A DNA stretch of 11,624 nt from positions 1 to 11,624 of the forward strand of contig CAMYXG010000027.1 of the NCBI GenBank assembly GCA_947303225.1, given 5' to 3'. Made by a program: the position numbers and the translations under genes. Source of the stretch: an uncultured Caryophanales bacterium (GTDB lineage: Bacteria > Bacillota_I > Bacilli_A > RF39 > UBA660). Positions 1 to 6,914 of the stretch are shown here, piece by piece. The notes below the pieces were generated by a model that saw nothing but the letters and a program-made list of their open reading frames with translations, searched no databases and had not been told where the DNA came from. Numbering within the stretch: position 1 is the stretch's first letter; every line of letters starts with the position of its first letter.

Positions 1-5
1 AAGAA

Positions 6-11
6 TATAAT
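6..11 (+). promoter_or_regulatory. -10 element for the zinc-ribbon membrane protein gene
   Basis: A perfect TATAAT lies at 6-11, about 20 bases before the start codon at 32. The matching -35 would fall before the window. A strong Shine-Dalgarno site (GAGAGGG, 18-24) follows, seven bases from the ATG, so the leader is short. Confidence 0.5.
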
Positions 12-31
12 AGTAAAGAGAGGGAATAAAT

Positions 32-1087
32 ATGTTTTGTAAAAACTGTGGATTAGAATTAACAGGAACAGAAAGTGTCTGTCCGCAATGTGGAATGCAA
101 GTAACAAATGAGCAACCAGTTATGGTAAATCCAGAAATGTCATCTATGGAAGGAAGTAATCAAGCTACTGCAGTAAACACTCAACCAGTAATAGAGACAA
201 CAACTCCCGTAGCAGGAATAGCTCAAGAGCCACAGCCTGTAGTTACTCCAGAACAGCCTACAATAGGTTCACAACCATCATTACCACCAACTGCACCTGT
301 AATGGAACAACAAGCACCTATGATGCAAAATCAGCCATCAATACAACAACCGACGATGGGTCCAATTCCAGCAGTTCAACCAGTACAACAGCCAGGAGTA
401 GCACCACAAAATCAGCAACCAGGGCAACCACAGCCAGGGAAAAAAATAAGTACAACAACAATTTTATTAATTGCTATTTTAGCAGTTGTAATAATCATTG
501 GTATTATTTTAATCGTTGTTTTAGGAAAAGATAAAGAGGCATCAAATACTACAACAACGAACGATACTAATACAACACCAGATACAGTCGGTACAGTAAC
601 AAAAAATACCATTGCATTTGATGGTTACACATTTACCATTCCAGATGGATATGAAGCAACGGAAGATGCTAAATATGGACTAGTAATAGAAAATAGTATG
701 ACTGCTTTCATAATGAAATTAGATCATTATTATAATTATGATAGTTATAAAGAAATGTTGCTAAAGAAATATCCAGAAATTGGTTCGGACATAGAAGTAG
801 AATTGCAAGGAAGAAAATATTTATTAGTAGCATATAAAGCAGATGACAATACATATGAAGGAACGAGTTATGTAACAGAATTATCTAAAACAGAATGTGC
901 TGTTGGAGGAGTAACGAAAGCAGATGGTTCTCTTCCACCAGAAAGTGATTTTGCTATTTTGTCAAAAATAATTAATTCAGCAACAGAAAATGGAGATTCA
1001 TCATTTGCAGCAAAAGATTCTGATAAAAAAGAAATGTTAGAACTACCAAAACCATCACCAAAAGATGTAAATTTTAATAATCAATAA
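32..1087 (+). CDS. Zinc-ribbon, single-pass membrane protein with Pro/Gln-rich linker
   Basis: A 351-residue protein of unassigned function. Residues 1-23 form a zinc ribbon with two CxxC knuckles (C3/C6 and C17/C20). Residues about 24-137 are a low-complexity linker rich in Pro, Gln, Thr and Val, very probably disordered. One hydrophobic helix (about 143-164) follows a Lys-Lys pair. After a Thr/Asn-rich spacer (169-190), a compact domain of about 140 residues (191-330) is predicted outside the cell. The zinc ribbon should be cytosolic, giving N-in topology. Such zinc-ribbon plus helix plus ectodomain proteins are common in low-GC Firmicutes and are mostly uncharacterised. The start is well supported by GAGAGGG seven bases upstream. 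No clear terminator follows, so transcription may run into the trpS leader. The plan resembles the protein at 3635, which lacks the ribbon. Confidence 0.85.
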   Translation: MFCKNCGLELTGTESVCPQCGMQVTNEQPVMVNPEMSSMEGSNQATAVNTQPVIETTTPVAGIAQEPQPVVTPEQPTIGSQPSLPPTAPVMEQQAPMMQNQPSIQQPTMGPIPAVQPVQQPGVAPQNQQPGQPQPGKKISTTTILLIAILAVVIIIGIILIVVLGKDKEASNTTTTNDTNTTPDTVGTVTKNTIAFDGYTFTIPDGYEATEDAKYGLVIENSMTAFIMKLDHYYNYDSYKEMLLKKYPEIGSDIEVELQGRKYLLVAYKADDNTYEGTSYVTELSKTECAVGGVTKADGSLPPESDFAILSKIINSATENGDSSFAAKDSDKKEMLELPKPSPKDVNFNNQ

Positions 1088-1100
1088 ATAGCAGCTTTTC

Positions 1101-1129
1101 TTGACAAAAAGAAAATAATGTATTATAAG
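1101..1129 (+). promoter_or_regulatory. Promoter of the T-box/trpS unit
   Basis: A consensus -35 TTGACA (1101-1106), a 17-base spacer and a -10 TATAAG (1124-1129) form a near-ideal housekeeping promoter. Transcription would begin near 1136, just before the T-box Stem I. Confidence 0.75.
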
Positions 1130-1142
1130 TAAATTAAATTGT

Positions 1143-1362
1143 TGATTTGGAGTAGTAATTATTCAAATTATATTAAAGAGAGAAATGGTTTGGTGAGACA
1201 TTTCATATAAGGAATAATGAATGGACCAATGAGAGTTTCCTTGAATAATAGTAGAGGAAAACGGTACTCTTCCGTTATTAGAGAGCATATATGATAGTAT
1301 ATGAAATTAGGTGGCTAAATAAGAAATAAAATCTTATCCTATTTTAGGATAAGATTTTTTTT
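1143..1362 (+). ncRNA. Tryptophan T-box riboswitch (trpS leader)
   Basis: This cis-acting leader senses uncharged tRNA-Trp. Stem I shows a helix ATTATTC (1158-1164) with GAATAAT (1212-1218), and a lower helix TTGG (1147-1150) with CCAA (1226-1229). Between them is the specifier loop, with an AGTA motif at 1151-1154 and specifier codon UGG at 1222-1224, followed by A. The distal part has an AGAGAG run and a GAAATG/CATTTC hairpin (1182-1187, 1199-1204). Stem III is AACGG/CCGTT (1260-1264, 1272-1276) with a 7-nt loop. The antiterminator is TAGG (1308-1311) with CCTA (1338-1341), plus ATAAG (1319-1323) with CTTAT (1333-1337). They flank a 7-nt bulge (1312-1318) that starts UGGC, complementary to a GCCA acceptor end as expected for bacterial tRNA-Trp (G73). 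The competing terminator is at 1331-1362. The bulge departs from the usual UGGNACC downstream of UGGN. Confidence 0.9.
1331..1362 (+). terminator. Regulated intrinsic terminator of the trp T-box
   Basis: An 11-bp perfect stem, ATCTTATCCTA (1331-1341) with TAGGATAAGAT (1345-1355), closes a TTT loop and is followed by eight T (1355-1362). Its 5' arm is shared with the antiterminator helices, so the two folds exclude each other. It should form when tRNA-Trp is charged and stop transcription before trpS. Confidence 0.9.
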
Positions 1363-1379
1363 AGAAAAGAGGAATGAAT

Positions 1380-2366
1380 ATGAAAAAACTAAGAATGTTA
1401 ACAGGACTACAACCAACCGGAGTAATTACATTAGGAAACTATATTGGAGCAATTAAACAAATGGTAGAAAATCAAGATAAATATGATTCATTTCTATTTG
1501 TAGCAGATCTTCACTCTATTACAATACCTCAAGATAAAGATGAATTATCAAAAAAAACAAGAAGTTTAATTGCTTTATACTTAGCATGTGGAATAGATCC
1601 AAAGAAAAATACCATCTATATTCAATCAGAAAATCCATATCATGCGAATTTATCATGGTTATTAGAATGTAATGCTTATTTTGGAGAAATGTCTAGAATG
1701 CATCAATTCAAAGAAAAAAGTAAAAAAAATGAAAACTTTACAGTAGGATTATTTACTTATCCAGTATTAATGGCAGCAGACATATTATTATATGATACAA
1801 ATATTGTTCCAGTAGGAATTGATCAAAAACAACATGTAGAAATCGCCAGAGATATTGCAATACGTTTTAATAAAAAATATGGAGAAACATTTGTAATACC
1901 TGAACCCAAAATAAGTGAAAGCGGTACGAAAATAATGGATTTAGTAACTCCAACCCAAAAAATGTCAAAATCCGCTGAGAATGAAAAAGGAGTCATACGT
2001 ATTCTAGACGATATTAAAGTAGCTAGAAAAAAAATAATGTCAGCAACTACAGATAGTGAGATGAGCATTCGATATAATCCAGAACAAAAGCCAGGTATTT
2101 CTAATCTTATTAATATTTATGTTTCATTAACAGATAAAACAATTCAAGAAGTAGAAGAAGAGTTTAAGGATTCTAATTATGGCACCTTTAAAAAAGCTGT
2201 TGCAGATGAAGTTGAAAAACTTCTAACAAAAATTCAGAAAAAGTATCATGAAATCTTAAATTCAAAAGAATTAGATAAAATATTAGATGAAGGAAGAGAT
2301 AAAACAATAGAAATAGCAAAAGCAAAATACCTAGAAGCAAAAGAAAAAATGGGATTTCATCGATAA
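1380..2366 (+). CDS. trpS: Tryptophanyl-tRNA synthetase
   Basis: A cytosolic class I aminoacyl-tRNA synthetase that charges tRNA-Trp with tryptophan using ATP. Read from 1380 it has 328 residues, the normal bacterial length. The N-terminal signature reads LTGLQPTG, with TLGN (17-20) at the HIGH-motif position. VADLHS (41-46) and GIDQ (147-150) are typical of the Rossmann core, and the KMSKS loop is intact at 194-198. An upstream ATG at 1374 is only one base from the Shine-Dalgarno AAGAGG (1367-1372). The ATG at 1380 has seven bases of spacing and gives the family-like N-terminus MKKLRMLTG, so I prefer it. The gene is under the UGG-specifier T-box just upstream and ends in its own terminator, so it is a single-gene regulated unit. 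Confidence 0.97.
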   Translation: MKKLRMLTGLQPTGVITLGNYIGAIKQMVENQDKYDSFLFVADLHSITIPQDKDELSKKTRSLIALYLACGIDPKKNTIYIQSENPYHANLSWLLECNAYFGEMSRMHQFKEKSKKNENFTVGLFTYPVLMAADILLYDTNIVPVGIDQKQHVEIARDIAIRFNKKYGETFVIPEPKISESGTKIMDLVTPTQKMSKSAENEKGVIRILDDIKVARKKIMSATTDSEMSIRYNPEQKPGISNLINIYVSLTDKTIQEVEEEFKDSNYGTFKKAVADEVEKLLTKIQKKYHEILNSKELDKILDEGRDKTIEIAKAKYLEAKEKMGFHR

Positions 2367-2410
2367 AAAGATAATTATAATAGGAAACAATATACTCTAT
2401 AAAATATTAC

Positions 2411-2452
2411 AGACTATTTCTCAAATGACAATTTGTGAATAGTCTTTTTTTT
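2411..2452 (+). terminator. Intrinsic terminator after trpS
   Basis: AGACTAT (2411-2417) pairs with ATAGTCT (2439-2445). After a small internal mismatch, CAAAT (2422-2426) pairs with ATTTG (2431-2435) around a GACA loop. Eight T (2445-2452) follow. It lies 45 bases after the trpS stop. The minus strand has no comparable U tract. Confidence 0.85.
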
Positions 2453-2505
2453 ATTATATAATTTTAAAAGAATATTCAAGCGATATATTTTGTGTGTAAT
2501 AATAG

Positions 2506-2532
2506 TATAATAGCAAGATTTAATAATAGGAG
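2506..2532 (+). promoter_or_regulatory. Orphan promoter-like -10 with Shine-Dalgarno but no gene
   Basis: TATAAT at 2506-2511 is followed by a good ribosome-site core AGGAG (2528-2532) and an ATG at 2535, but that frame closes after three codons (stop at 2544). No convincing -35 is visible. A transcript from here would run antisense into the 3' end of the minus-strand gene. It may be the relic of a lost gene's 5' end, a small RNA start, or chance in AT-rich DNA. Confidence 0.25.
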
Positions 2533-2584
2533 ATATGTATAGCTAGAAAAAAGCAAATATTGGAGATGATAGATTTCAGGATAA

Positions 2585-3529
2585 TTATATCTCTAAATGT
2601 AATTTCATTACATGTTTCATTTTTGGAAAAGCATAGAAATAATGATCAGAAGAATTCTCAAATAAAATATAATAAGATGAATCTTTATAAAATAAACCCT
2701 CAGCCATAGGAGGTAATTTTTCTTGTTGAACTAAAGTATCTGATGAAAAAATATAGTAAGGAATCATTTGATGATTAAATTCATAAAAACCAGAAGATTC
2801 GGTTTTAGTAATATCATCATATATAAGTAACTGAGAAGATATTAAATTAGTAAACGAAGTAGTAAAGACAAACTGACCATTTTCATTAAAAGTTAATCCT
2901 TGTACCATTTTTGGTAAAGAAAAAATAATATTAGGCTGAGAATAATTCATAGTAGATGTTACATCATAAGCAAATAACAAAGGATTATTATCTTTAACAG
3001 GATAAAATGGATTTAAAAAGAAATCTCCAATCCACAACTGTTGATTATAATATGTACAAAAATCTCCTCGAATCTTTAATTTTTGATTCTTTATACTTTG
3101 AATATAATCATTTTTCGTATGTAATATTTCATCTAAAGAGTATTCATTTACTTCATAATCACTAGTAATCCATACAGTAGAGTCATCAGTAGCAATACCT
3201 CCAACATGATGCAGGTTATCACTTTGATCCAATTCTTTTATTTTTAATTGTTTTAATACTTTTCCCGTAGTAAAATTAGTAACATATAACATACTAACAT
3301 GATGATTAGCATTATAAGAAGTTTGTAAAACTACATCATAAAGGTTAGAATAAGCTAAACCTTGAGGTACATATTGATTGGTATTTCCCTGTATCAAGAA
3401 AGAATCCTGATAGTTCTTTTTTTGTACTTGATAATGAATTACAAGACGTAAGACATCCAATACAAAAAAACTAATGAAAACTCCAAATATAATACCGATA
3501 CAAAATAATCCTTTTTTTAAAACCTTCAT
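2585..3529 (-). CDS. Membrane-anchored beta-propeller-like protein
   Basis: A 314-residue protein not assigned to a named family. One hydrophobic helix (about 8-30) with Lys residues in front anchors it, leaving about 280 residues outside the cell. The ectodomain has recurring blade-like segments with a Gly-Leu/Ile-Ala or Gly-Leu core followed by beta-prone stretches ending in aromatic and Asp/Thr residues. Examples are VPQGLAYS (54-61), HHVGGIATDD (107-116), VQGLTFNENG in the middle, and PPMAEGLFYKD near the C-terminus. This suggests a WD40/YncE-like propeller, but no catalytic residues stand out. The start at 3529 has AGGAG seven bases upstream (3541-3537). The longer open frame to 3673 would overlap the divergent gene and its promoter, and its extra 48 residues look non-coding. 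No clear terminator is seen downstream. Confidence 0.75.
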   Translation of the reverse strand: MKVLKKGLFCIGIIFGVFISFFVLDVLRLVIHYQVQKKNYQDSFLIQGNTNQYVPQGLAYSNLYDVVLQTSYNANHHVSMLYVTNFTTGKVLKQLKIKELDQSDNLHHVGGIATDDSTVWITSDYEVNEYSLDEILHTKNDYIQSIKNQKLKIRGDFCTYYNQQLWIGDFFLNPFYPVKDNNPLLFAYDVTSTMNYSQPNIIFSLPKMVQGLTFNENGQFVFTTSFTNLISSQLLIYDDITKTESSGFYEFNHQMIPYYIFSSDTLVQQEKLPPMAEGLFYKDSSYYILFENSSDHYFYAFPKMKHVMKLHLEI

Positions 3530-3553
3530 AAAAACACTCCTATCATAAAAATA

Positions 3554-3573
3554 TTTTATCATAATTGATAAAA
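3554..3573. repeat. 20-bp inverted repeat (possible operator) in divergent promoter region
   Basis: TTTTATCA (3554-3561) and TGATAAAA (3566-3573) are perfect 8-bp arms around a TAAT centre. It lies in the 105-bp region between two divergent genes and overlaps the likely minus-strand -10. The size and symmetry suit a dimeric repressor site, but the AT-rich composition makes chance occurrence a real alternative. Confidence 0.35.
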
Positions 3574-3593
3574 AGTAGCTGTATTTTTTACAA
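3565..3593 (-). promoter_or_regulatory. Candidate promoter of the beta-propeller-like gene
   Basis: Read on the minus strand, TTGTAA (3593-3588), a 17-base spacer and TATCAA (3570-3565) form a moderate promoter. TATGAT (3563-3558) is an alternative -10. Initiation would fall around 3550-3558, just before the AGGAG site. The -35 sits right next to the plus-strand -10 elements, so the two promoters face away from each other with little separation. Confidence 0.4.
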
Positions 3594-3594
3594 A

Positions 3595-3607
3595 TATAAT
3601 GTATAAT
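3595..3607 (+). promoter_or_regulatory. -10 element(s) for the ectodomain protein gene
   Basis: Two perfect TATAAT hexamers stand almost back to back at 3595-3600 and 3602-3607. Neither has a good -35 at the proper distance. The 5' leader would be very short, with AGGAG at 3621-3625, nine bases before the start codon. Confidence 0.5.
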
Positions 3608-3634
3608 AGAAAAAAAAGATAGGAGTAGAGAAGT

Positions 3635-5254
3635 ATGGAAAATGAAAATAACAACATCGAAGAAGTAACACAAAATACATCACCTGAGGTAGAAAATATA
3701 GCTTCAGGAACTGATAATGATGCTATTCAAACATCAGAAGCACCACAACAAACAGAGGCAACACCATCAGTAGATACCACATCACAACAAGCCCCAATAG
3801 AAAGTGAAAATCAACAACAAGTATCAGAAGTTCCACAAGTGAATAACACAGGACAAACACAGGAAATGGCACCAATATTAGATGCAAAAGAAGAAAAGAA
3901 AGGAAAAAGTCCACTTCCAATTATAATCGCTATCATCGCAATAGTAGGTATCATGGGATTATTATTCCTTCCAAAATTATTAGTATCTAAGAAAAAAATT
4001 GTTGAAAATGAAATTACAACAGTATTTACAGCAGCAAAGAAATCTCTAAAAGAAGGAGAAAAAAACATCCTAGAATATGACTTAGAAAAAGACTCTTTAG
4101 GGTTAAATGGATCCTTAACAATTGATTCTAACTACAAAAATGGTGACATAGATTTAACAAAACTTAAAAATTATAAAATTGTATATCAAGGAGCAATTGA
4201 TAAAAAAGGAAACGAAGCATCTGCTCAACTAGAATTATTGAAAGGTACTAAGAATTTAATAGCAATAGATAGCTATACGAAAGGTAAAAATGTTCTACTT
4301 TCATTAGGAGATATTTACAAAAAGGGCTTAACTACAACTTTAGAAAAAGAGATTAAAGAATTAGATTTATCTAAAACAAAAAATACAAAAGATATAGAAA
4401 CATTAATTGAAAAGACAGAAAAAATTGTAAAAGGTACAATTAAAGATGAAAATATAACAAAAACAAAAGAAGAAAAAGAAATCAATGGAAAAAAAGACAA
4501 GTATACAAAAATAGAATATAAAATCAATTTAAATGAGTTTTCTAAAGAAGTATTAACAGCTTATCAAAATGATTCAGAAATCATCACAATCCTAGCAAAC
4601 CTTACAGAACAAACAGAAAAAGACATAAAAGATTTATTAAAGGATGCTATTGATAACATTGATAGTAAAGAAGATTTATTAATCATAAATAATTATGTAA
4701 AAGGATTTAATAATGAGTTAAAAGAAATAGAGATTATTGATGATGAATCAACAATAATAATAGATAAAGATGGCAATATTTATAAATATCGTATGGAAAA
4801 TGCAGGAGAAAAAATCTTTAGTGGGGAGTATAATTCAAAAGAAGAATCTTTCACATTGGAAACCGAATTAGGAATGTCACTTAAAATGACCACAGAAAAC
4901 GATAGTAAGATAATATCATTTAATTATAAACAAGGTAGTACTTCATTAGCATTAGATGCAAAGATTCAAAATAAAGTAAAGGGTGCTACTCAAGAAAATA
5001 ATATAGAAATCAAGATATCTTATAAAAGTGATTCAGATAATATTTCAGCAACTCTTCAAAATGATTTAACAATTTCTAAAAATCAAAAAATAGAAAAGAT
5101 TAATAAAACACCTACAGAAGACATAGATGATTTGACAGAAGAAGAATTACAAGATATTACATTGGCATTCTATGAAAAAATAGAAGACTTAATATATGAT
5201 ATTATGCCAAGTATGGCAGATAGTGGAACTTCTTTTAGAGAAATAATGGGATAA
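3635..5254 (+). CDS. Single-pass membrane protein with disordered acidic tail and large ectodomain
   Basis: A 539-residue protein of unknown function. Residues 1-90 are low-complexity and acidic, rich in Glu, Gln, Thr, Ser and Pro, and likely disordered in the cytosol. A short Lys-rich stretch (EEKKGK, 86-91) leads into one membrane helix (about 94-117). Residues about 118-539 form a Lys/Glu-rich ectodomain with alternating beta-like strands and helices. No recognised enzymatic motif or cysteine pair is evident. The C-terminus has an acidic helical segment (EDIDDLTEEEL). It resembles the 32-1087 product in having a long Pro/Gln/Thr-rich tail, a helix and an ectodomain, but it lacks the zinc ribbon. 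A role in the envelope, such as surface scaffold or sensor, is inference only. It is probably monocistronic, with divergent promoters upstream and a terminator at 5259. Confidence 0.82.
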   Translation: MENENNNIEEVTQNTSPEVENIASGTDNDAIQTSEAPQQTEATPSVDTTSQQAPIESENQQQVSEVPQVNNTGQTQEMAPILDAKEEKKGKSPLPIIIAIIAIVGIMGLLFLPKLLVSKKKIVENEITTVFTAAKKSLKEGEKNILEYDLEKDSLGLNGSLTIDSNYKNGDIDLTKLKNYKIVYQGAIDKKGNEASAQLELLKGTKNLIAIDSYTKGKNVLLSLGDIYKKGLTTTLEKEIKELDLSKTKNTKDIETLIEKTEKIVKGTIKDENITKTKEEKEINGKKDKYTKIEYKINLNEFSKEVLTAYQNDSEIITILANLTEQTEKDIKDLLKDAIDNIDSKEDLLIINNYVKGFNNELKEIEIIDDESTIIIDKDGNIYKYRMENAGEKIFSGEYNSKEESFTLETELGMSLKMTTENDSKIISFNYKQGSTSLALDAKIQNKVKGATQENNIEIKISYKSDSDNISATLQNDLTISKNQKIEKINKTPTEDIDDLTEEELQDITLAFYEKIEDLIYDIMPSMADSGTSFREIMG

Positions 5255-5258
5255 ATCC

Positions 5259-5291
5259 AAAGAAGAGGGTAGCAATTATTCTCTTCTTTTT
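5259..5291 (+). terminator. Intrinsic terminator
   Basis: AAAGAAGAG (5259-5267) pairs perfectly with CTCTTCTTT (5281-5289) around a 13-nt loop, and the T run extends to 5291. It starts four bases after the stop codon of the upstream gene. The T run is short, and the hairpin lies directly against the next promoter. Confidence 0.65.
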
Positions 5292-5299
5292 GTTATAAT
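5291..5299 (+). promoter_or_regulatory. Extended -10 promoter of the patatin-B3/B4 operon
   Basis: TGTTATAAT is a perfect extended -10 (TGn plus TATAAT at 5294-5299). A good -35 is not visible, which an extended -10 can tolerate. Initiation is expected near 5306, so the first ATG at 5304 would lie at or before the transcript start. This bears on start-codon choice. Confidence 0.55.
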
Positions 5300-5303
5300 A
5301 GAA

Positions 5304-6176
5304 ATGGTGATGAAATTGAAAACATGTTTAGTCCTAGAAGGAGGTGCCCTAAGAGGAATCTATACAGCAGGAGTACTAGATGAGTTACAAAAAGAAGATA
5401 TCAAAATAGATACTATTATAGGAGTATCAATGGGCTCTCTAATTGGAATGAATTACGTATCAAAACAACCAGGAAGAGCAATTCGTTACAATTTAAAGTA
5501 TTGTAAAGACAAAAGATTTATTGGTTTACATTCACTATTAACAACAGGAAATATAGCCAATAAAGAATTTGGCTATTATGAAATTCCCAATAAATTAGAT
5601 AAATTTGATTATGATACTTATAAAAAATCTAATATAAAATTTTATTGTACAGTAACAAATCTTGAAACAGGAAAAGCTGAATATATTGAAATTAAAGATG
5701 CAAAAAAGGAAATAGAATATTTAAGAGCAGGAAGTTCGATGCCAGGAGTATCTAAAATAGTAGAGATTAATCATAATAAATATTTAGATGGAGGTATAGC
5801 AGATTCTATTCCAGTAAAAAAAGCACAAGAATTAGGATATGATAAAATTATAGTAATAACAACAAGACCAATTGAATATAGAAAAAGAAAATCAAAATTA
5901 AAGACTTTATCAAGAATCTATCAAAAATATCCAAACTTTGTAAAAACAATTTCAAAGAGAAATCAAAATTATAATAAAACAGTTGAAGAAATCATCCAAT
6001 TAGAAAAAGAAGGTAAAATATTTGTAATTCGTCCAAGTAAAAAAATACCAATAAAACGAGTAGAAAAGAACCCAACTCGTATAAAAGAACAATATCATCT
6101 AGGAATAAAAGATTTTCAAGCCAAAAAAGAGGAATTAAAAGAGTATTTGCAAAAGAAAGAAGGAAAGAAAAAATGA
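5304..6176 (+). CDS. Patatin-like phospholipase (RssA/YjjU type)
   Basis: A cytosolic or peripheral serine acyl hydrolase of the patatin family, which cleaves acyl chains from lipids using a Ser-Asp dyad. The frame from 5304 is 290 residues. It has the oxyanion Gly-rich loop GGALRG (13-18), nucleophile elbow GVSMG (40-44, Ser42), and catalytic Asp in DGG (162-164), so the active site looks complete. The C-terminal third is Lys/Arg-rich, which could favour contact with anionic membrane. There is no signal peptide. The start is uncertain: ATG 5304, ATG 5310 and TTG 5316 are in frame. TTG 5316 has GGTGA (5306-5310) five bases upstream and yields the family-like beginning MKTCLVLEGG, while the earlier ATGs would be nearly leaderless. 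The TGA stop overlaps the next start (ATGA), implying translational coupling. The natural lipid substrate cannot be told. Confidence 0.9.
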   Translation: MVMKLKTCLVLEGGALRGIYTAGVLDELQKEDIKIDTIIGVSMGSLIGMNYVSKQPGRAIRYNLKYCKDKRFIGLHSLLTTGNIANKEFGYYEIPNKLDKFDYDTYKKSNIKFYCTVTNLETGKAEYIEIKDAKKEIEYLRAGSSMPGVSKIVEINHNKYLDGGIADSIPVKKAQELGYDKIIVITTRPIEYRKRKSKLKTLSRIYQKYPNFVKTISKRNQNYNKTVEEIIQLEKEGKIFVIRPSKKIPIKRVEKNPTRIKEQYHLGIKDFQAKKEELKEYLQKKEGKKK

Positions 6177-6892
6177 AAAAGTTTTATGTAGAAGATAAAG
6201 TATTTGATATACTACCAAATCTAAATATAGGAATATTAGTCTTGAAAAATGTTAATGAAAATAAAAAGTTAGAAGAAACAGAAGCAAATGAAATTAAAAA
6301 TATATTAGATACAGCAAATCAAAAAGCAAAAAGATTTCTAACAAGTGATACCATTTCAGAAAATGAAGTAGTAAAAGTATGGAGAGAAGCATATTCTGCT
6401 TTTCCTACAAAGAAAGGAGCTAGATGTTCATTAGAAAATCTATTAAAAAGAGTCCTACATGATAATCCGGTAGGAACCATTCTACCATCTGTTGATATTA
6501 CAAATGCCATTTCATTAGAATATGCCTTTCCAATTGGAGCAGAAGATCTAGATAAGATTGAAGGAGATATTCGCTTAGGTATCATGAATGGAGATGAATT
6601 ATTTATACCGATTGGGAAAGATAAAGAAGAACCACCATTAAAAGGAGAAATTGCCTATCGAGATGATTATGGTGCTGTATGTCGTTGCCTTAATTGGAGA
6701 GATGGAATTCGTACAGAAATAACAGATGATACTACTTATGAATTTATCGCAATGGAATGTCTAGAACCAAACCGTTTAGAAGAATTACAAGAAGCATTAA
6801 ATCGGTTAGAAGAATTAATGTGTCATTACTTAGATGCCGAAACAGTTACAAAAACAATTATGACAAGAGAAGACAATTCAGTAGAAATATAG
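6173..6892 (+). CDS. B3/B4 domain protein (PheT editing-domain-like)
   Basis: A 239-residue stand-alone protein made mostly of the B3/B4 fold, which in bacterial phenylalanyl-tRNA synthetase beta chain hydrolyses mischarged Tyr-tRNA-Phe. Family signatures are WREAYSAFPTKKGARCS (70-86), the following LLKRV, LPSVDITNAISLEYAFPIGAED (104-125, where the family has a conserved Asn-Ala-Ile/Val-Ser core), and a late GAVCRCLNWRD segment (167-177) in the position of the metal- or ligand-facing loop. There are no synthetase catalytic motifs and no anticodon-binding domain, so it cannot aminoacylate. It may edit mischarged tRNA or other aminoacyl esters in trans, but free-standing members are largely untested. 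It overlaps the patatin gene by four bases (ATGA), so the two are co-translated. No terminator is obvious before the next promoter. Confidence 0.9.
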   Translation: MKKFYVEDKVFDILPNLNIGILVLKNVNENKKLEETEANEIKNILDTANQKAKRFLTSDTISENEVVKVWREAYSAFPTKKGARCSLENLLKRVLHDNPVGTILPSVDITNAISLEYAFPIGAEDLDKIEGDIRLGIMNGDELFIPIGKDKEEPPLKGEIAYRDDYGAVCRCLNWRDGIRTEITDDTTYEFIAMECLEPNRLEELQEALNRLEELMCHYLDAETVTKTIMTREDNSVEI

Positions 6893-6914
6893 TGTCAAAT
6901 TTGAATATCAATTA

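Noticed and set aside
412..612. Minus-strand open frames inside the 32-1087, 1380-2366, 3635-5254 and 6173-6892 genes
   Set aside because: They are antisense to strongly supported genes, lack ribosome sites, and have the Phe/Ser/Val-rich composition typical of reverse reads of AT-rich coding DNA.
2558..2705. Short plus-strand frame from ATG 2566 into the minus-strand gene
   Set aside because: Its GGAG is directly against the ATG, it is antisense to a well-supported coding region, and the product has no recognisable character.
3530..3673. Longer start for the minus-strand propeller-like gene (to 3673)
   Set aside because: The extra 48 codons cross the divergent promoters and the first codons of the plus-strand gene. 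ATG 3529 has an ideal AGGAG site.
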